This document shows, piece by piece, positions 1 to 11,388 of a DNA stretch of 33,256 nt. Positions within the stretch are counted from its first letter, which is position 1. Every line of letters begins with the position of its first letter. This DNA is from Condylostoma magnum (taxonomy: Eukaryota > Ciliophora > Heterotrichea > Heterotrichida > Condylostomatidae): the NCBI GenBank assembly GCA_920105805.1, contig CAKKTI010000052.1:6063-39318 (forward strand). The letters run 5' to 3'. A program made the translations under genes and the position numbers. The notes beneath the pieces are model-generated. The model saw only the letters and a list, made by a program, of their open reading frames with translations. It was not told where the DNA came from and ran no database searches.

Positions 1-1997
1 AAATCGAAATATCAAGCTTGTTGTTTATAAAACATAAGGAAATAATTTTTGTCAAAAATAAATTAAGAATGGTAAATATAATCGTTTTCAATTCCTGTAT
101 AAACTAATTTTTCACAGTATAAAGAGTCTATGTCAATTTTATATACGTAAGAACTTACAGTCACGTAAATATTTTGAGATGCTTAATCAAAGTAAAACTA
201 TTATTGTGGTTTTGCTAATACTGTATTAAAATGTGATATGAATTAGCTAAGTGATTCATAATACTAACTATATTTCTTGATTATTTATTTATTCTCAGGC
301 AATTTATACATAACTAACCCATTCTAGTTCTATTACTAAAGATATACTATAAGAGAGCAGTCTGCATTAACAGCTATTTAATAAATATTATCTTAAAATA
401 TGCAATCATAGGTACCAATTTCAAACACCTACACTCTATATACTGAATCAACAATAATATACTAGTCTTTATGAATTCAAATATTATTACACTACATGTT
501 TAAAGGTACATTTACTGATATTAAGTCCTAGAACTAATTATCTATGGCACTATAAAGCTATATATATTTATCTTATCTCTTTATGCCTAAAAGCCACTAA
601 TTTGCAAAAAGTACACCAGTAGTAAAGGCTTTTATAGATTATACTTATTATTCATTTACACTGTATGTTCTAAAATCATAATATATAGTCATACATATCA
701 GTTCTTTATAATCCTTTGAAGGCAAAATATACTTAAAAGGATCAGAATTTTAGCCCCTTTCTGCGTTTAAACTGTTTAATTAATTTGATTTAGACAAATA
801 AAACAACTCTCCTCTTCCTTAATTTGTAATAATAAGATCATACTCTTTAAAATATGTAATCTATTTGTTGAAAAAGCTTAGATCAGTGTCTTATCTTTTA
901 GTTAATTTTTAATTTTCCAAATTTCACAACATAATTTGCTTTTTCATTCCTATAGCTAAAATATTATTATCAATAAATTCTATATCAAACACTTCTTACT
1001 AGCTCTCAAACTTTTTAGTCTTTTATTAGTCAATATTTTTCACAAAAACATGGTTTTAAAATGCGTAACCTATTTATTGTCCATTTTAAGACAATTTTAG
1101 AGCTTTAGGTAGTCCAGTTCATACTTTAAACTGTTTAACAACTTAAAAATCCTATAGTACTCTCATTTCACCACATTATCCTATTGTATAAATTATTTCT
1201 CTTATACTGCTGAAAGTAGCTAATGTAGGCTTAAACTCAGAATCAATATACTAATTTAATAGTGAAAATGTAGAATAATCTCATAGAACTAAAGATTATC
1301 CGTCAGCAGATAGAAATTTACTATTTTCGTTATTTAGCCTTAAATCTGATATAGAAAAACTATGCTTTTACCCAATCCACAGTACTTGATTCTAAACATA
1401 ATTATAGAGTTTTATAAGTGAGTTTTAACATCCTACTAAAACTACATCTGGCTCTGAAGTTGCCACCATTACTATAGGCTCAGCATTTAATCCAATTACA
1501 GGCTAATCAATGAATTTTACACCGTCTAAATTTGCCTCAGATAAGTCAACATTTACAAACTAAGATTGAGTAATAAAACTATAAGATAAATCACTTCGAC
1601 TAAGATTGATGTTTTATAGATAAAGTCTTGATATTGTTGAATTTTTTAGCTATATTCCAGATAAATCAAGATCTCTTAATATAATCTGACATGAGGATAT
1701 AAAAAGTATTGAGTTGTTAGCTGCTGTGGTTAGATCGGAAGTACAGCGAGTCAGCAGTAGAATTTTTACTCATTAGTTTTTGTAAAACTCTCTATTATTA
1801 TATATAAGTTCTTTGAGTATGCATAAAGCGGGATTTTAATATTCAAATTGTATTTTATTATGCAAAGAATTTCTTATTTATTCTTAGTTAATATCTCCTT
1901 ACAACTCATTAATCAATCCTTTAGCTAAATTGTAAAAGTAGAACCTTTTATTGAATATTTTGTACTTGACAACGTCTTATTACATGCTAAACACCAT
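1..1997 (-). CDS. Pentapeptide-repeat and WD40-repeat protein, C-terminus beyond window
   Basis: About 665 codons are open with TAA/TAG as Gln and TGA as Trp; the frame is unbroken to base 1, so the C-terminus is missing. Residues roughly 105-160 form pentapeptide-like repeats (RDLDLSGIQL, NINLSRSDLS, NVDLSEANLDGVKF). Later come WD-type blades, with strand ends such as QSLVLWDY and QIMLWNLE in which Trp is partly TGA-encoded. In ciliates this order normally follows a NACHT or NB-ARC NTPase; only about 100 unrecognised residues precede the repeats here, because the zinc-finger gene occupies the DNA upstream. The start is uncertain: ATG at 1997 (MVFSM) was chosen because it lies 49 bases after the upstream stop; ATG at 1985 is the alternative. 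Likely a scaffold protein; partners unknown. Confidence 0.72.
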
Positions 1998-2046
1998 TTT
2001 TTAAGAATTAATTAGAAAAATCACCTATACAATAATAATGTTAAGC

Positions 2047-2670
2047 CTAACTAAGCATATGGTTTTTCATATGTATTTGAAAATTGAAAGCTGTTGCAAA
2101 TTACTTAAAGCAAAAGTAGCATTTGTTATCGTTGCTTAGCAATTTCTTATTACTAACCTTTTAGCAGTTCTTTTAATGCTCATCCATTTCAGTTTATGAG
2201 ATGGTAGAATAATTACATGATGCACAGTATATTATCCTATCAGAATGAGCCTTTGAATAGTGGTTGCTAAGTTCTTAATCACTATAAAAAGCTTATGAAC
2301 AAATCTCGCATTATTTGCTCATCATTTTTTACTCTTCATGGGTTTTCATATGCTTATCATATCATTCTCTTTTTTAAAACGCTTTACCGCATAGATTGCA
2401 TCTAATCATATTATAGCAGTGACCTCTTAAATGCTATCTTAGCAATCCTCTTACAAAGTCCGACCCACAGTACTTGCATCTGTAAAACCTTCATTTCGAT
2501 TAATCATTATCACCCCTTGGATTAATAGGCTAGCCATGCTACTTAATCATCTCTTTAAAGCTCAAAGATTAAAGTTCATGGATATCTAGTATCTTTTATA
2601 GTACCTTTCTTTATCTTTTAAGAATTTTGAAGGTTGCAGGTGTAAATTCGATTAATTAGCTATTAGACAT
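2047..2670 (-). CDS. C2H2 zinc-finger protein, five fingers
   Basis: A 207-residue protein. Five C2H2-type fingers are visible: C65-C68-H80-H84, C91-C94-H107-H111, C121-C124-H137-H142, C149-C152-H165-C169 (a CCHC variant) and C184-C187-H200-H204. The first 60 residues are basic and Gln/Lys-rich with no recognised domain. The protein ends three residues after the last finger, at TAG (2047-2049). Reading through that TAG gives a degenerate, poorly fingered tail that would overlap the next gene, so I place the stop there. An in-frame upstream ATG (2686-2688) would add six residues including two TAA codons. Role inferred: nucleic-acid binding, perhaps a transcription factor. It is divergent from the gene at 2762, with 91 bases between start codons. 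Confidence 0.8.
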
Positions 2671-2761
2671 TTTTTATTAGTTAAACATTTTGTATATATT
2701 TTAGAATAACCTAACATACAGCAGTTACAAAAGTTTTAACATTATATAATAATTCGACAAA

Positions 2762-3265
2762 ATGTATAGTTATAGATCCCCAACAACAAGATCTCGAGTT
2801 ATGTCTTCAAGATCCTTAACTAAATCTCCAAAACGCAGAAGAAGTCCAATTGTATCTACCATATCGCAAAAATCCATCAAAAGCTCGAATATAATACATA
2901 ACTTTATACAAGGATATAATGAGATTTTCAAGCCATCCCGAAATTTACTGAGCAAACGAGTAAATAATGTGATAATTCCTATATTAACACCTTCTGCTAG
3001 AGCGTTATATAACTGGCAATCTCATAGATCATCAAAAGTTCTACATCATGTCAGTTAATGTAATGAGAAAGCTAGTATTAGAGAACTAATACCTAGAAAA
3101 AATGAGCTTAAATTAGCAAAAACTTTAAAACTATTAGAAAATCATGAGAAGAAACTAAGGAATGATAATGGATCCAAGGGAAGATTATTTATGGGAAGCA
3201 GCCCTAGTAAAATAAGACATTTACAAAACTTTATCGGAAGTATTAAATCTAATAATCAATCATAA
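2762..3265 (+). CDS. Basic Ser/Arg/Lys-rich protein of unknown function
   Basis: A 167-residue protein beginning MYSYRSPTTRSRVMSSRS. The first 40 residues are rich in RS, SP and KR motifs resembling phosphorylatable, nuclear or microtubule-binding low-complexity tails; the remainder is Lys/Asn-rich with no recognised domain. One in-frame TAA (codon 100, after HHVS) is taken as Gln because the downstream peptide stays charged and protein-like. I end it at TAA 3263-3265; another in-frame TAA lies five codons on (3278-3280), so the C-terminus is uncertain. It shares its upstream spacer with the divergent zinc-finger gene and lies 151 bases before gamma-adaptin. No homology recognised; a real gene is inferred from position and composition. 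Confidence 0.55.
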
Positions 3266-3416
3266 AATGGAGGCTTTTAATTACATACTTCATCCTTAAA
3301 GAATCTTATAAGCATATGCTTAAACCACATTAATTAATACAATATACATCCTATATAAGTTTAAATTTCCCATTCATATACTTTCCCTTATAATTCTAAA
3401 CAATATAAATTAAAAA

Positions 3417-5678
3417 ATGATAGACACAAAGGCACCTCCTATACCTCTGGGAAAACTCATAAAAAAAGTACGAAAATGTAAAACAGCAGCAGAAGAGAGG
3501 AACTTTATAAGCAGAGAAAGCGCCTTGATAAGAAGTCGATTCAATAATGCATCATTTAAAACAAAGCACCGGGAACTCCTAAAACTTTTTTACTTTGAAA
3601 TGATGGGATATCCTACTTAATTTGGCTAGATGGAGTGCATTAGATTTCTTGCATCCTCCAATTACCAAGAAAAGCGTGTAGGCTACTTAGGACTTACTCA
3701 ACTCCTCACAGAAACAAATGATATAGTGATGATGGTTACTAACACACTAAGAGTGGATTTGGAGTCAGACAACAGTAATGTAGTTGGCCTTGCATTAACA
3801 GCTCTAGGTAATATCGGCAGCTTTGATATATGCAGAGACCTAGCCCCGTATGTAGTAAGACTTATAGAGAAAAGCACGCATTTTATAAAGAAAAAGGCAA
3901 TTTTAGCATGTGCTCGTATAGTTAGAAAGTATCCCGATGTAATAGAGGAAGTGGTGCCATTGACGTTACAATTATTAAAGGATAAACAGCACTGCATTGT
4001 TTTAACCACAGCTGCTTTGATAGATGAAATTTTAGTTTCCAATCCTGAATTTGCCCCAAGATTCCAGCCTGGTATTCAAGACATGCTAAGGATTTTACGT
4101 ACCTTACTCCTATCTGGCTATTCCTTCGAGTTTGATGTACAGGGAATCAATGACCCTATTTTGTAGATAGCATTGATAAGAGTGCTAGGAAAAATAGGCT
4201 AATATGATGCTTCGGATGACGTCAAAGAATGCTTGGCTTAGGTTGCCTCTAATATGCAAATTGGTAAAAATGCTGGAGCTGCGGTTCTATATGAAAGCGT
4301 TAAAAGTATAATTAATCTAGGACTAGCAGGCGGGTTGAGGATACTAGCGTCTAACACACTAGGGAAGTTTCTGATTAATAAAGATGTAGGGTACAAGTGT
4401 ATTGCATTGAAGACTATGAAGTCAATTGCACTGTAGGATGCTGGATCGGTGCAAAGGCATAAAAATGTTATTTTAAGGTGTATTAAAGATACTGACGAAT
4501 CTATTAAAAGAAGAGCTATGGAATTGGCTTATGTTATTGTTAATAAAACGAATGTTACTACTGTTGTTGATGAAATGACTAATGGATTACTGGTAGAGGA
4601 TAAAATGTTTTAAAGGGAGATCAGTAATAAGATTATTGATATTTTGGATAGCATGAGCCCTGATTAAGAGTGATATGTTGATAAATTGATTACTATAATG
4701 GCTAAGATAGGAAATCAGTATAGTGAAGATTTATTGTAGAAGATGGGAGATTATATACTGAAAAATAAAGGTCTATAGGTTTATGCTATTAGATAATTAT
4801 ATAAGACAATTCAAGATAATATGAGCTAAATAGGATTAGTGTTACTTGGAGTCTTTTGTTATGGAGAACTTGGAAATATGATGTATGAGGATTAAGAGGT
4901 AAACAGCCAACTGCTTTTACAGCAAATCAATTAAATTATTAGCAGTACAGAAGATGAAGTAATACAAAACTATGCTTTAACTGCATTTATGAAACTATTC
5001 TCAAAAATCCCACAGGTTAAAGAGGAAATTTTAGAGGTGTTTAATCAGTACTCATAGAATATAAGCATTGAGATCTAATAAAGATCCTGCGAATACTTAA
5101 AACTCACAAATCCCCAATGAGACTAATACCGTCAGTATATTTTAACAACAGAAATTAAAACTGAAGAAAGTGACTAATCTACAGTAACCTAGCCCCAAAA
5201 TACATAATAAATTGATCTACTCGACCTAGGCTCAGATTAAACCTAGGAAGTTATTGAAAACATTTTTCACGGCGATTAAGAAACCAATGAATTTATACAA
5301 GCTTAAAACTCGTAAGTTTTTGAGAAAATTTTGCATATAGATGACTAGTTAAAGGTAACAACACATTATTAAACAGAAACAAATAACCCATCGGTAACAG
5401 ATCTACAAGTATCCTATCAAAACCTCACTTAATCATTATTTTCAGATGTCAAAGTACAAGGCTAATCCCATAAACACCTTAAGATGTAAATGATGCCACT
5501 ATAAGGAAGCTAAATTCCCCCAGATGGCCAGCTAACCCAGCATATAAAAGTAATAAACGAGTAGTACCTCACCAAGCCAATAGTCCTAAGACTACGCATT
5601 TAATTTTCAAATGATTCAGAAAGTTTTACAAAAATGATAACAGTTGATCAACTTTATGAAGTTAATGAATTAATTTAG
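3417..5678 (+). CDS. AP1G1: AP-1 complex subunit gamma (gamma-adaptin)
   Basis: A 753-residue large subunit of the AP-1 clathrin adaptor, acting at the trans-Golgi network and endosomes. The N-terminal trunk is unmistakable (KTAAEER, MMGYPTQFGQMECI, EKRVGYLGL, MCRDLA-like ICRDLAPYV) and continues as alpha-helical HEAT-type repeats to about residue 580. The hinge carries a clathrin-box-like IDLLDLGSD near residue 600. The C-terminal ear (about residues 680-753) has the beta-strand pattern HIKVIN...IVLRLRIQFSND. The last residues LYEVNELI align with the family's terminal LAEVNNF, so the following TAG (5676-5678) is the stop. The frame has many TAA/TAG Gln codons and one TGA in the Gln-rich linker near 5118. 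A little shorter than the usual 820-870 residues. No intron seen. Confidence 0.93.
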
Positions 5679-5732
5679 AAATATTTATCACTCTATGCAC
5701 ACTTGTCCTGTCTCTTAGCTACTGAGTGTAAT

Positions 5733-6020
5733 TCACTGTTATCTTGTATCTTCAGACTCCTAAAAGCACATGCTTTAAATCTCTTATATGCTTAGTAGGG
5801 GTTGGCTAATAACTGTGTCATTAGTTTACAAGTACTCATTAGTGTCGTCCATTATTATCGTTTATTCTTCCTCCATTACGCTTAAAGCATCTTCTGTATC
5901 AGTAACTATGAAATCTGGCTCTGTATCATCTCTTAATTGAGGGTTTTATTGCAAAATAGAATTAATTATCCAGTTTTTGGCTTAATAAAATGACTCAATA
6001 CTGTCTTTTGAAATGCGCAT
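5733..6020 (-). CDS. Small acidic protein of unknown function
   Basis: A 95-residue open frame beginning MRISKDSIESFYQAKNW. It is Asp/Glu-rich in the middle (DDTEPDF, VMEEEQ, MDDTNEY) with no membrane segment or recognised domain. It lies 26 bases after the GOT1 stop on the same strand and is convergent with gamma-adaptin (54 bases between stops), the compact spacing of real genes here. The end is uncertain: TAA (5739-5741) or TGA (5733-5735), two codons apart; I give the outer one. It could be an adaptor-like short linear-motif protein, but nothing shows this. Gene status is inferred from spacing and acidic, non-random composition. Confidence 0.5.
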
Positions 6021-6046
6021 ATTTATTTAAATATTGAAATTACTAA

Positions 6047-6475
6047 TCAAACTTGGGAATTAGAATCTTTGCCTGATATTCTGGAAACCAGCTTATTTAG
6101 GAAAACTGAGCTGCATATGTAAGGACCAATGCCCGGTAGATATTTCGAAGATGAGTATATATGCGGGAGGAACTCTCTAAATAAGTAAAAAATTCCTACT
6201 AATTGAAGAATTAAGCCAATAAATGCCCAATTTATCAATACAACAAAAAAACCAACAAAATAATACATTGTTCCCTTGATTTTACTTGGTCTTAAGAAAA
6301 ATGCTACTAATTATGCTAATCCTACTAAATATCCCATTCCACTTAAAAAGAGTAAATTTCCTATTAGCATGAATAATCTATCAAATATAAGAATTAAACC
6401 TATGATATACATAATTAATCCTCCTAGTAACAATCCTTACCCAATTCTTCTGTGTTCTTAACTCGAATATTCCAT
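6047..6475 (-). CDS. GOT1: GOT1 family vesicle transport protein
   Basis: A 142-residue integral membrane protein of the Got1/Sft2 group, which acts in ER-to-Golgi and intra-Golgi transport. After the family-like start (RRIGQGLLLGGLIMYIIG) four hydrophobic segments are visible at about residues 14-33, 36-55, 68-87 and 92-108. The diagnostic run PSKIKGTMYYFVGFFVVLI-NWAFIGLILQLVGIFYLFRE matches GOT1's K-G-T-x-x-F...GW-FIG-x-E-GFF-LFR pattern. The terminal SNSQV resembles the family's NNMV end, so TGA (6047-6049) is taken as stop. If that TGA were Trp, the next stop would be TAA 6023-6025. The start codon is preceded directly by TAA, and this gene is in the same reading frame as the upstream TTLL gene, 48 bases away. 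Confidence 0.9.
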
Positions 6476-6523
6476 TTATACTACTAATAAGTAATATTCA
6501 AAAAAACACTTTATAAATACTAA

Positions 6524-8152
6524 CTACACCCACGCCTTTAAAGGTCTTTTAGTCTCCATTACCCTAGGTATTACAATACTGAACCCATCAGGCCTTACCC
6601 TAGCACTTCCGGGCCTTTACTAACCTGATACCTCTCTGCTCTAAACTTTGACATACTTAGAAACCATTGGAGAAGGAGGTCTTTAATTCACTCTCTTTTT
6701 ATCCCCTGTATGCTCCGTTATATTAGAGCTAGAGGAATGTCCAGTAGAGGGAACAGATGGATTCTTGTTTCTTTATACATCAACTTTATTTACCCTTGGT
6801 ACTCTTCTATAAGCACTTGGAGGCCTTGATCTATTAGTAGTAAAGCTCTGCCACATATCTCTAGCTGATTAGATAAATCCATCGTAGTATTCTCTGTCTT
6901 CACATGGATAAATCTTTTAATAACCCCCACAGTTCATATTCTCGTAGTGCTCTTGGGCAGCTAGAGCTTTGTCTTTCATTGATACTCTTTCTTACTACAC
7001 TTCTTTAAATGATTTTCCTGACATAGTACGTCTCTAAACCTGCTATTTCCTCTAGTTTTCGTACTTCTTACGATCCGTTGTCTTAAGACCTAGTATCTCC
7101 AGAGCTTCTTTTATAACTTAGACCTTTATTTCACGGTCTAAAGGTGAATCTGTGCTAAATGAAGGTGAGTGGTTTACTTCTAATAGCCAAGGCTTGAGAG
7201 TTTCATCTAAAATTATATCTAATCCTAGTATTTCAAAGCACATTGCATTTGTAATATCATCAGGCTGGCATGATTTATAAGTATGAGAAAGAGAGGGTTG
7301 TACAGAGCATAGGGTCTTTATTACCAAATCACAGATTTTAGTCCAAATATCATCAACATCGTATCCTTGTTTTTACAAAAGTCCAAAAACGTTGGACAAA
7401 CTGCGCTTGTGTCCCTTAGAATCATCTGAGTCACTTACAGGCTATTAGAAGTTCTTACTGAGTTTATTAATAGCGTAGTTTGTCAGGTGCATGCAAGCAT
7501 CATCTATATTCTTGTAGTTGGGCACCTGATATGGTTAAGTTGCAAAGCGTGCTAGGCCTTCTTCATGTATAAAAATTCTTAAGGGGTCGCAACTTGTTAC
7601 TAATATATAAATTCTTAGGTCAAACTTCAAGCCGTCTATTAAAAACGGCTTTGGTAAGTATTCTTATACTATACAATTCGTTACTGAGTCAATATTATCA
7701 TGACGTTTTATCAAAAATATACCTTTGCCTTAACACGATGATTCTGGCTTTACAATATATGTCTTGTTTCCAGGCCTCTTTAGTTGTTTTTTGAAATTGC
7801 TGAGCTCTGCTGGGAGTACTCATGATTTAGGGTAAAAGTTGTAAGCTTTAGGGAACTATTACCGAAGCTTGTTCAAATTGATAGCCATGTGGTTTTTGCG
7901 AGCAATTGCATACATGCCTGGGAAGTGATTGATCCTTTAATACGGCTTCATTCTAGACAGTCTTTCGGGTACAACACTAGTATCAATTCAAAAGACATCC
8001 CAGGAATCATCATCTTCCCTTTTCGACAAATTTCACCCAAGCGCTCTTCTGCCGACATATCTGACTACTTCATACTTGGTACCTTATTATGAATTACTGC
8101 TAACATTTAAAACTAGCTTTCTTCTAGCTTTTAAAACGGGGGGCTATTTCAT
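6524..8152 (-). CDS. Tubulin polyglutamylase, TTLL6/TTLL13 type
   Basis: A 542-residue tubulin-tyrosine-ligase-like enzyme that adds glutamate side chains to tubulin of axonemes and cortical microtubules. Motifs in order: [53 protein letters not shown] (ATP-grasp), [66 protein letters not shown] and DREIK, as in TTLL6/13 polyglutamylases. Three conserved Trp (LGW, VFW, KSW) are TGA-encoded. The C-terminal 180 residues are a basic, Ser/Pro-rich tail. The start ATG (8150-8152) gives [14 protein letters not shown] and lies 43 bases from the divergent gene at 8196. It ends at TAG 6524-6526; no other in-frame stop-type codon occurs before the TAA that abuts GOT1. No intron. Confidence 0.94.
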
Positions 8153-8195
8153 TTTTAAATTATTTTTCTAACCCCAGACCTATAGTTTTTAGACA

Positions 8196-8495
8196 ATGAA
8201 TTGGATGTAAGTTCTATTTAGGGGAGGAGCAAAAAAGCGTTTGATTTAAAAGAAGAAAAATAGCACACATTTATACGACACCCGTCGTAATATGATCTCC
8301 ACTAATAGAAACTGCGGTGTTCCAGGATGCCAATCGGAAACCTTCTAACTAACCATAGACACTTTGCAACAATCTGAGTAAAAAGAGAACTTTATTCCTC
8401 TCCCTAGCCCTAAGATGAGCCCTTTGATAAAAGAAGAAAAGGAAAGAGATGAATTTGGAGTTCCGTATATAATGTGGGGTGATGATATTTTATAG
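8196..8495 (+). CDS. Small unknown protein, two exons (8196-8206 and 8222-8495)
   Basis: A 94-residue protein made by removing a 15-nt intron after 11 coding bases. The spliced start reads MNWMGGAKKRLIQKKKN, a basic N-terminus, followed by a single CGVPGC pair and a Pro/Glu-rich stretch, ending EFGVPYIMWGDDIL at TAG TAA (8493-8498). The Met-Asn-Trp-Met-Gly-Gly start and the intron's textbook form (GTAAG...TAG) support a real gene; without splicing, the first in-frame ATG would be 8292, giving 67 residues. It is divergent from TTLL (43 bases) and convergent with fumarase (30 bases between stops). No function recognised. Confidence 0.65.
8207..8221 (+). other. 15-nt spliceosomal intron
   Basis: GTAAGTTCTATTTAG, exactly 15 bases with GT...AG ends, splits a Met codon (AT|G) of the small gene at 8196-8495. 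Removal joins MNWM to GGAKKR in one frame. The length is the near-universal intron length of heterotrich ciliates. The length and borders are seen in the sequence; splicing is inferred. Confidence 0.7.
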
Positions 8496-8525
8496 TAAAC
8501 ACAAATTTGCAACTAAACTTCCTTA

Positions 8526-9962
8526 CTAACCCTTAAATTCCTTAGGTCCAAGCATTTCGGAGGGTACAACAAATCTATCAAACTCTTCAGATGTTAAGAT
8601 TTCAAGTTTCAATGCAGCTTCTTTCAAAGTGCTACCATTTTTATGAGCTGTTTTTGCAATTTTAGCGGCTTTGTCGTATCCAATATGGGGGTTTAAAGCA
8701 GTAACAAGCATAAGTGACTCTCTCATAATGCTGTCTATCTTTTCAACATTGGCTTGAATTCCTTGTACACAGTTATCAGTAAAGGACTCTGAGGCATCCC
8801 CTAGAAGCTCTATGCTTTACAGCACATTTTTAATTATAACCGGTTTGAATACATTAAGCTCAAAATGCCCGTTAGACCCTCCTATAGTCGCAGCTACATG
8901 GTTACCCATTACTTAAGCGCATACCATAGTCATAGCCTCGCATTAGGTTGGATTCACCTTTCCAGGCATAATAGACGATCCTGGCTCATTTTCAGGTAAA
9001 ATCAGTTCTCCTAGGCCGCATCTGGGACCAGAGCCCAAAAATCTTATATCATTTGCAATTTTCATCAAGGAAGTAGCACAGGTGTTCAATGCTCCGCTGA
9101 GGTGGACGAGGTTATCATGACAGGCTAAAGCTTCAAATTTATTCGAGGCTGTTTTGAAAGGAAGACCTGTCTCATTTGCAATGGTCTCGGCTACTTGCTC
9201 GGCAAATCCAATGTATGTATTAAGACCTGTTCCCACTGCTGTTCCTCCTTGAGCTAGATTGTACACGTCTTGTAAAGACTGCTCTACTCTTTAAATACAG
9301 TAGTCGATTTAGGCAGCATATCCACCAAACTCTTAGCCGAGAGTCATTGGTACTGCGTCTTAGGTATGAGTTCTACCTATTTTTATTATATCACTGAAAG
9401 AGTCAGCCTTTTACTGTAAAGTATCTCTTAGCTTTGCTAGTTTAGGCAACAAGTTCTGATTAGCAGCCAAACAAGCTGCTATATTCATCGCTGTAGGGAA
9501 ACTATCATTAGAACTTTGACTCCTATTAACATCATCATTAGGATGCACCAAGGACTTATCACCCAAAGTACCCCCTAACAACTCAGTGGCTCTGTTAGCA
9601 ATTACTTCATTGGCATTCATGTTCGACTGTGTTCCAGATCCAGTTTGCCATATAACCAGAGGGAAGTGCTCTAGTAAATCGCCTTAAAATACCTCATTAG
9701 CAGCTCTCTCAATGGCATCAGCCTTACTCGCATCTAGCCCAAAGTTCTTGTTGACTCTTGCAGCACATTTTTTAAGAATTCCAAAGGCTTTTACTACCCC
9801 TTCGGGCATCCTTTCAGCTCTGCCTCCAATTCTAAAATTCTAAATTGAACGCTGAGTCTGTGCTCCCCAATAACGGTCAGCTGGGACTTGGAGTTCTCCA
9901 AAAGTGTCACTTTCTACTCTAAAACCACTGAATTGACGCATAATTTTAGTCAAACGTTGCAT
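8526..9962 (-). CDS. FH: Class II fumarate hydratase, probably mitochondrial
   Basis: A 478-residue fumarase catalysing reversible hydration of fumarate to malate in the TCA cycle. The body starts [20 protein letters not shown]. Visible hallmarks are [51 protein letters not shown] and the superfamily signature [13 protein letters not shown] (about residues 328-340). The C-terminal [18 protein letters not shown] matches the eukaryotic end. The short basic N-terminus ([13 protein letters not shown]) could be a mitochondrial presequence. It ends at TAG followed by TAA (8523-8528). Since Gln codons inside are also TAG/TAA, this is a clean example of both uses in one gene. It lies 58 bases downstream of RPA1 on the same strand. 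Confidence 0.96.
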
Positions 9963-10020
9963 ATTTTTATTTTGTGGTGTGAAAAATATAAAAAACTAAA
10001 AAAATAGAATATGGGAATTA

Positions 10021-11337
10021 TTAGAAACTAAGAAAGGCTGCGATTTGGTTTAGTTGATAAGTCATTAGGTTTTTATGATTGACGGGTTTAACTGAGATTA
10101 GTGACACCCGGCTTCTTCTTTCATTGTTTACATTTCTCACTTCCGCTTTTATGTATCCATCGTATTATTTGTAGCATTTGGATATTAGAAAGTCTGTTAA
10201 AGCGGTGCTATCAGTGCTTAGGTCCTGTATTTGATTTGCTGTTGTGCTTAGTAGTTATTAAACTTAATTATCAAAGCCAGTTACCCACATTTGATCAGTC
10301 TCATCTAGAATTCTAATAGTTGTCATGAATCTATATTCAGGAGTATTTGTAGACTTGCCACATTTCTCACATGAGTAGGTGCTGTCAGTTTACTGTAATT
10401 TTTTGTTTTTACAGTCCTCTGTTGGACATGCAGGGTAGCAGATATTTTGGCTGCTGAAATGACTAGTGAAGAAAGTAATATTGTAGTTGTATTAGAAACC
10501 TATAGGTGCTGTTTCAAGTAAGTGATTAATTTCCTGTAAAGTAGCATATTTCATTTCTCTAGTCTCTACAGTGCTTTCTATTTTAGTTACTACTTGAATT
10601 TTTTCATACAGTGACTTAGGAATATTCATATTCTAAGGATTTACTATTAGAGTAGTAATACTATCACTTTAGAAGCTCTTAACTCCTCTATACTCATTAA
10701 CTTTACAAGCTTTAGCTACTATAACGTTGATTTATTAATTATTAATACTGTCAAGTTCCCTTAGTTCTGCATTAGAACCTAATAAAGTCAAATCAACAGC
10801 AGTTCCGCTGTCATCAACTAACTCTATAGTTCTTTTTGCCATCATGGTTCCTTACTTCGTCTATATATGCTGGAGACTTCCTAGGGTAACTATCTGCCCG
10901 CATATATCGACATGTAATAAAGGCTCCAGTTCACTTATCTTAGACAGACTAACTAGATTTAACTTCTATGCTGCTATATTGAAATCATCTTCTAACTCCA
11001 TTATGCTAGTTGAGCGATCAAATGTAATAGAGTAATTATTAGGAACCGATGCAAATTTCTAATTAGCAAGTCTTATTTAGCCTCCTGCAAAACGGTAGAT
11101 TTTCCCTTCTTATATTTGATTCATCCATTAGTCCACTTAATCATTGAAAAAAGTTCCTTCAATTTAATTTTCTCTTTAATCAATCAGTATCACTTTGAAA
11201 AATTTGCCTTAACCTCTCTGGTTATTTCATTCCTTGATAGGAAGCTTTTAGACTACTCTAGCTTTTATAGCCCAGTCTTAAGTCATTGTTGTTAAATCTG
11301 ATATTTATAGAAACTCACAGCTAAGTTGTTGTTACAT
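10021..11337 (-). CDS. RPA1: Replication protein A large subunit (RPA1), short form
   Basis: A 438-residue single-stranded-DNA-binding protein for nuclear replication and repair. It starts almost at DBD-A (FLQISDLTTMTQDWAIKARV matches the family's I-x-x-L-x-P-Y-x-x-x-W-T-I-K-A-R-V), followed by DBD-B (about residues 125-240) and DBD-C (about 255-435) with its C4 zinc site CYPACPTEDC...CEKCGK near residue 300. The N-terminal DBD-F/protein-interaction domain of animal and yeast RPA70 (about 616-640 residues in total) is absent. I chose the ATG at 11335-11337, not 11286, because the extra residues complete DBD-A. One Trp (KEWNN) is TGA. It ends at TAA TAA (10018-10023). It is in the same frame as the upstream kinase, 51 bases away. 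Confidence 0.92.
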
Positions 11338-11388
11338 CCCGCCCTTTTTATATATTATTAATAATAAGTTTACTAAAATAATAAAATG

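Noticed and set aside
3698-4042. Minus-strand open frame opposite gamma-adaptin
   Set aside because: Antisense shadow of a conserved coding region; no recognisable motif.
6276-6461. Plus-strand 61-codon frame MILLGLKKN
   Set aside because: Antisense of GOT1's membrane segments.
10101-11035. Plus-strand open frames (10101-10316, 10844-11035)
   Set aside because: They lie antisense to the recognised RPA1 gene and have no independent support.
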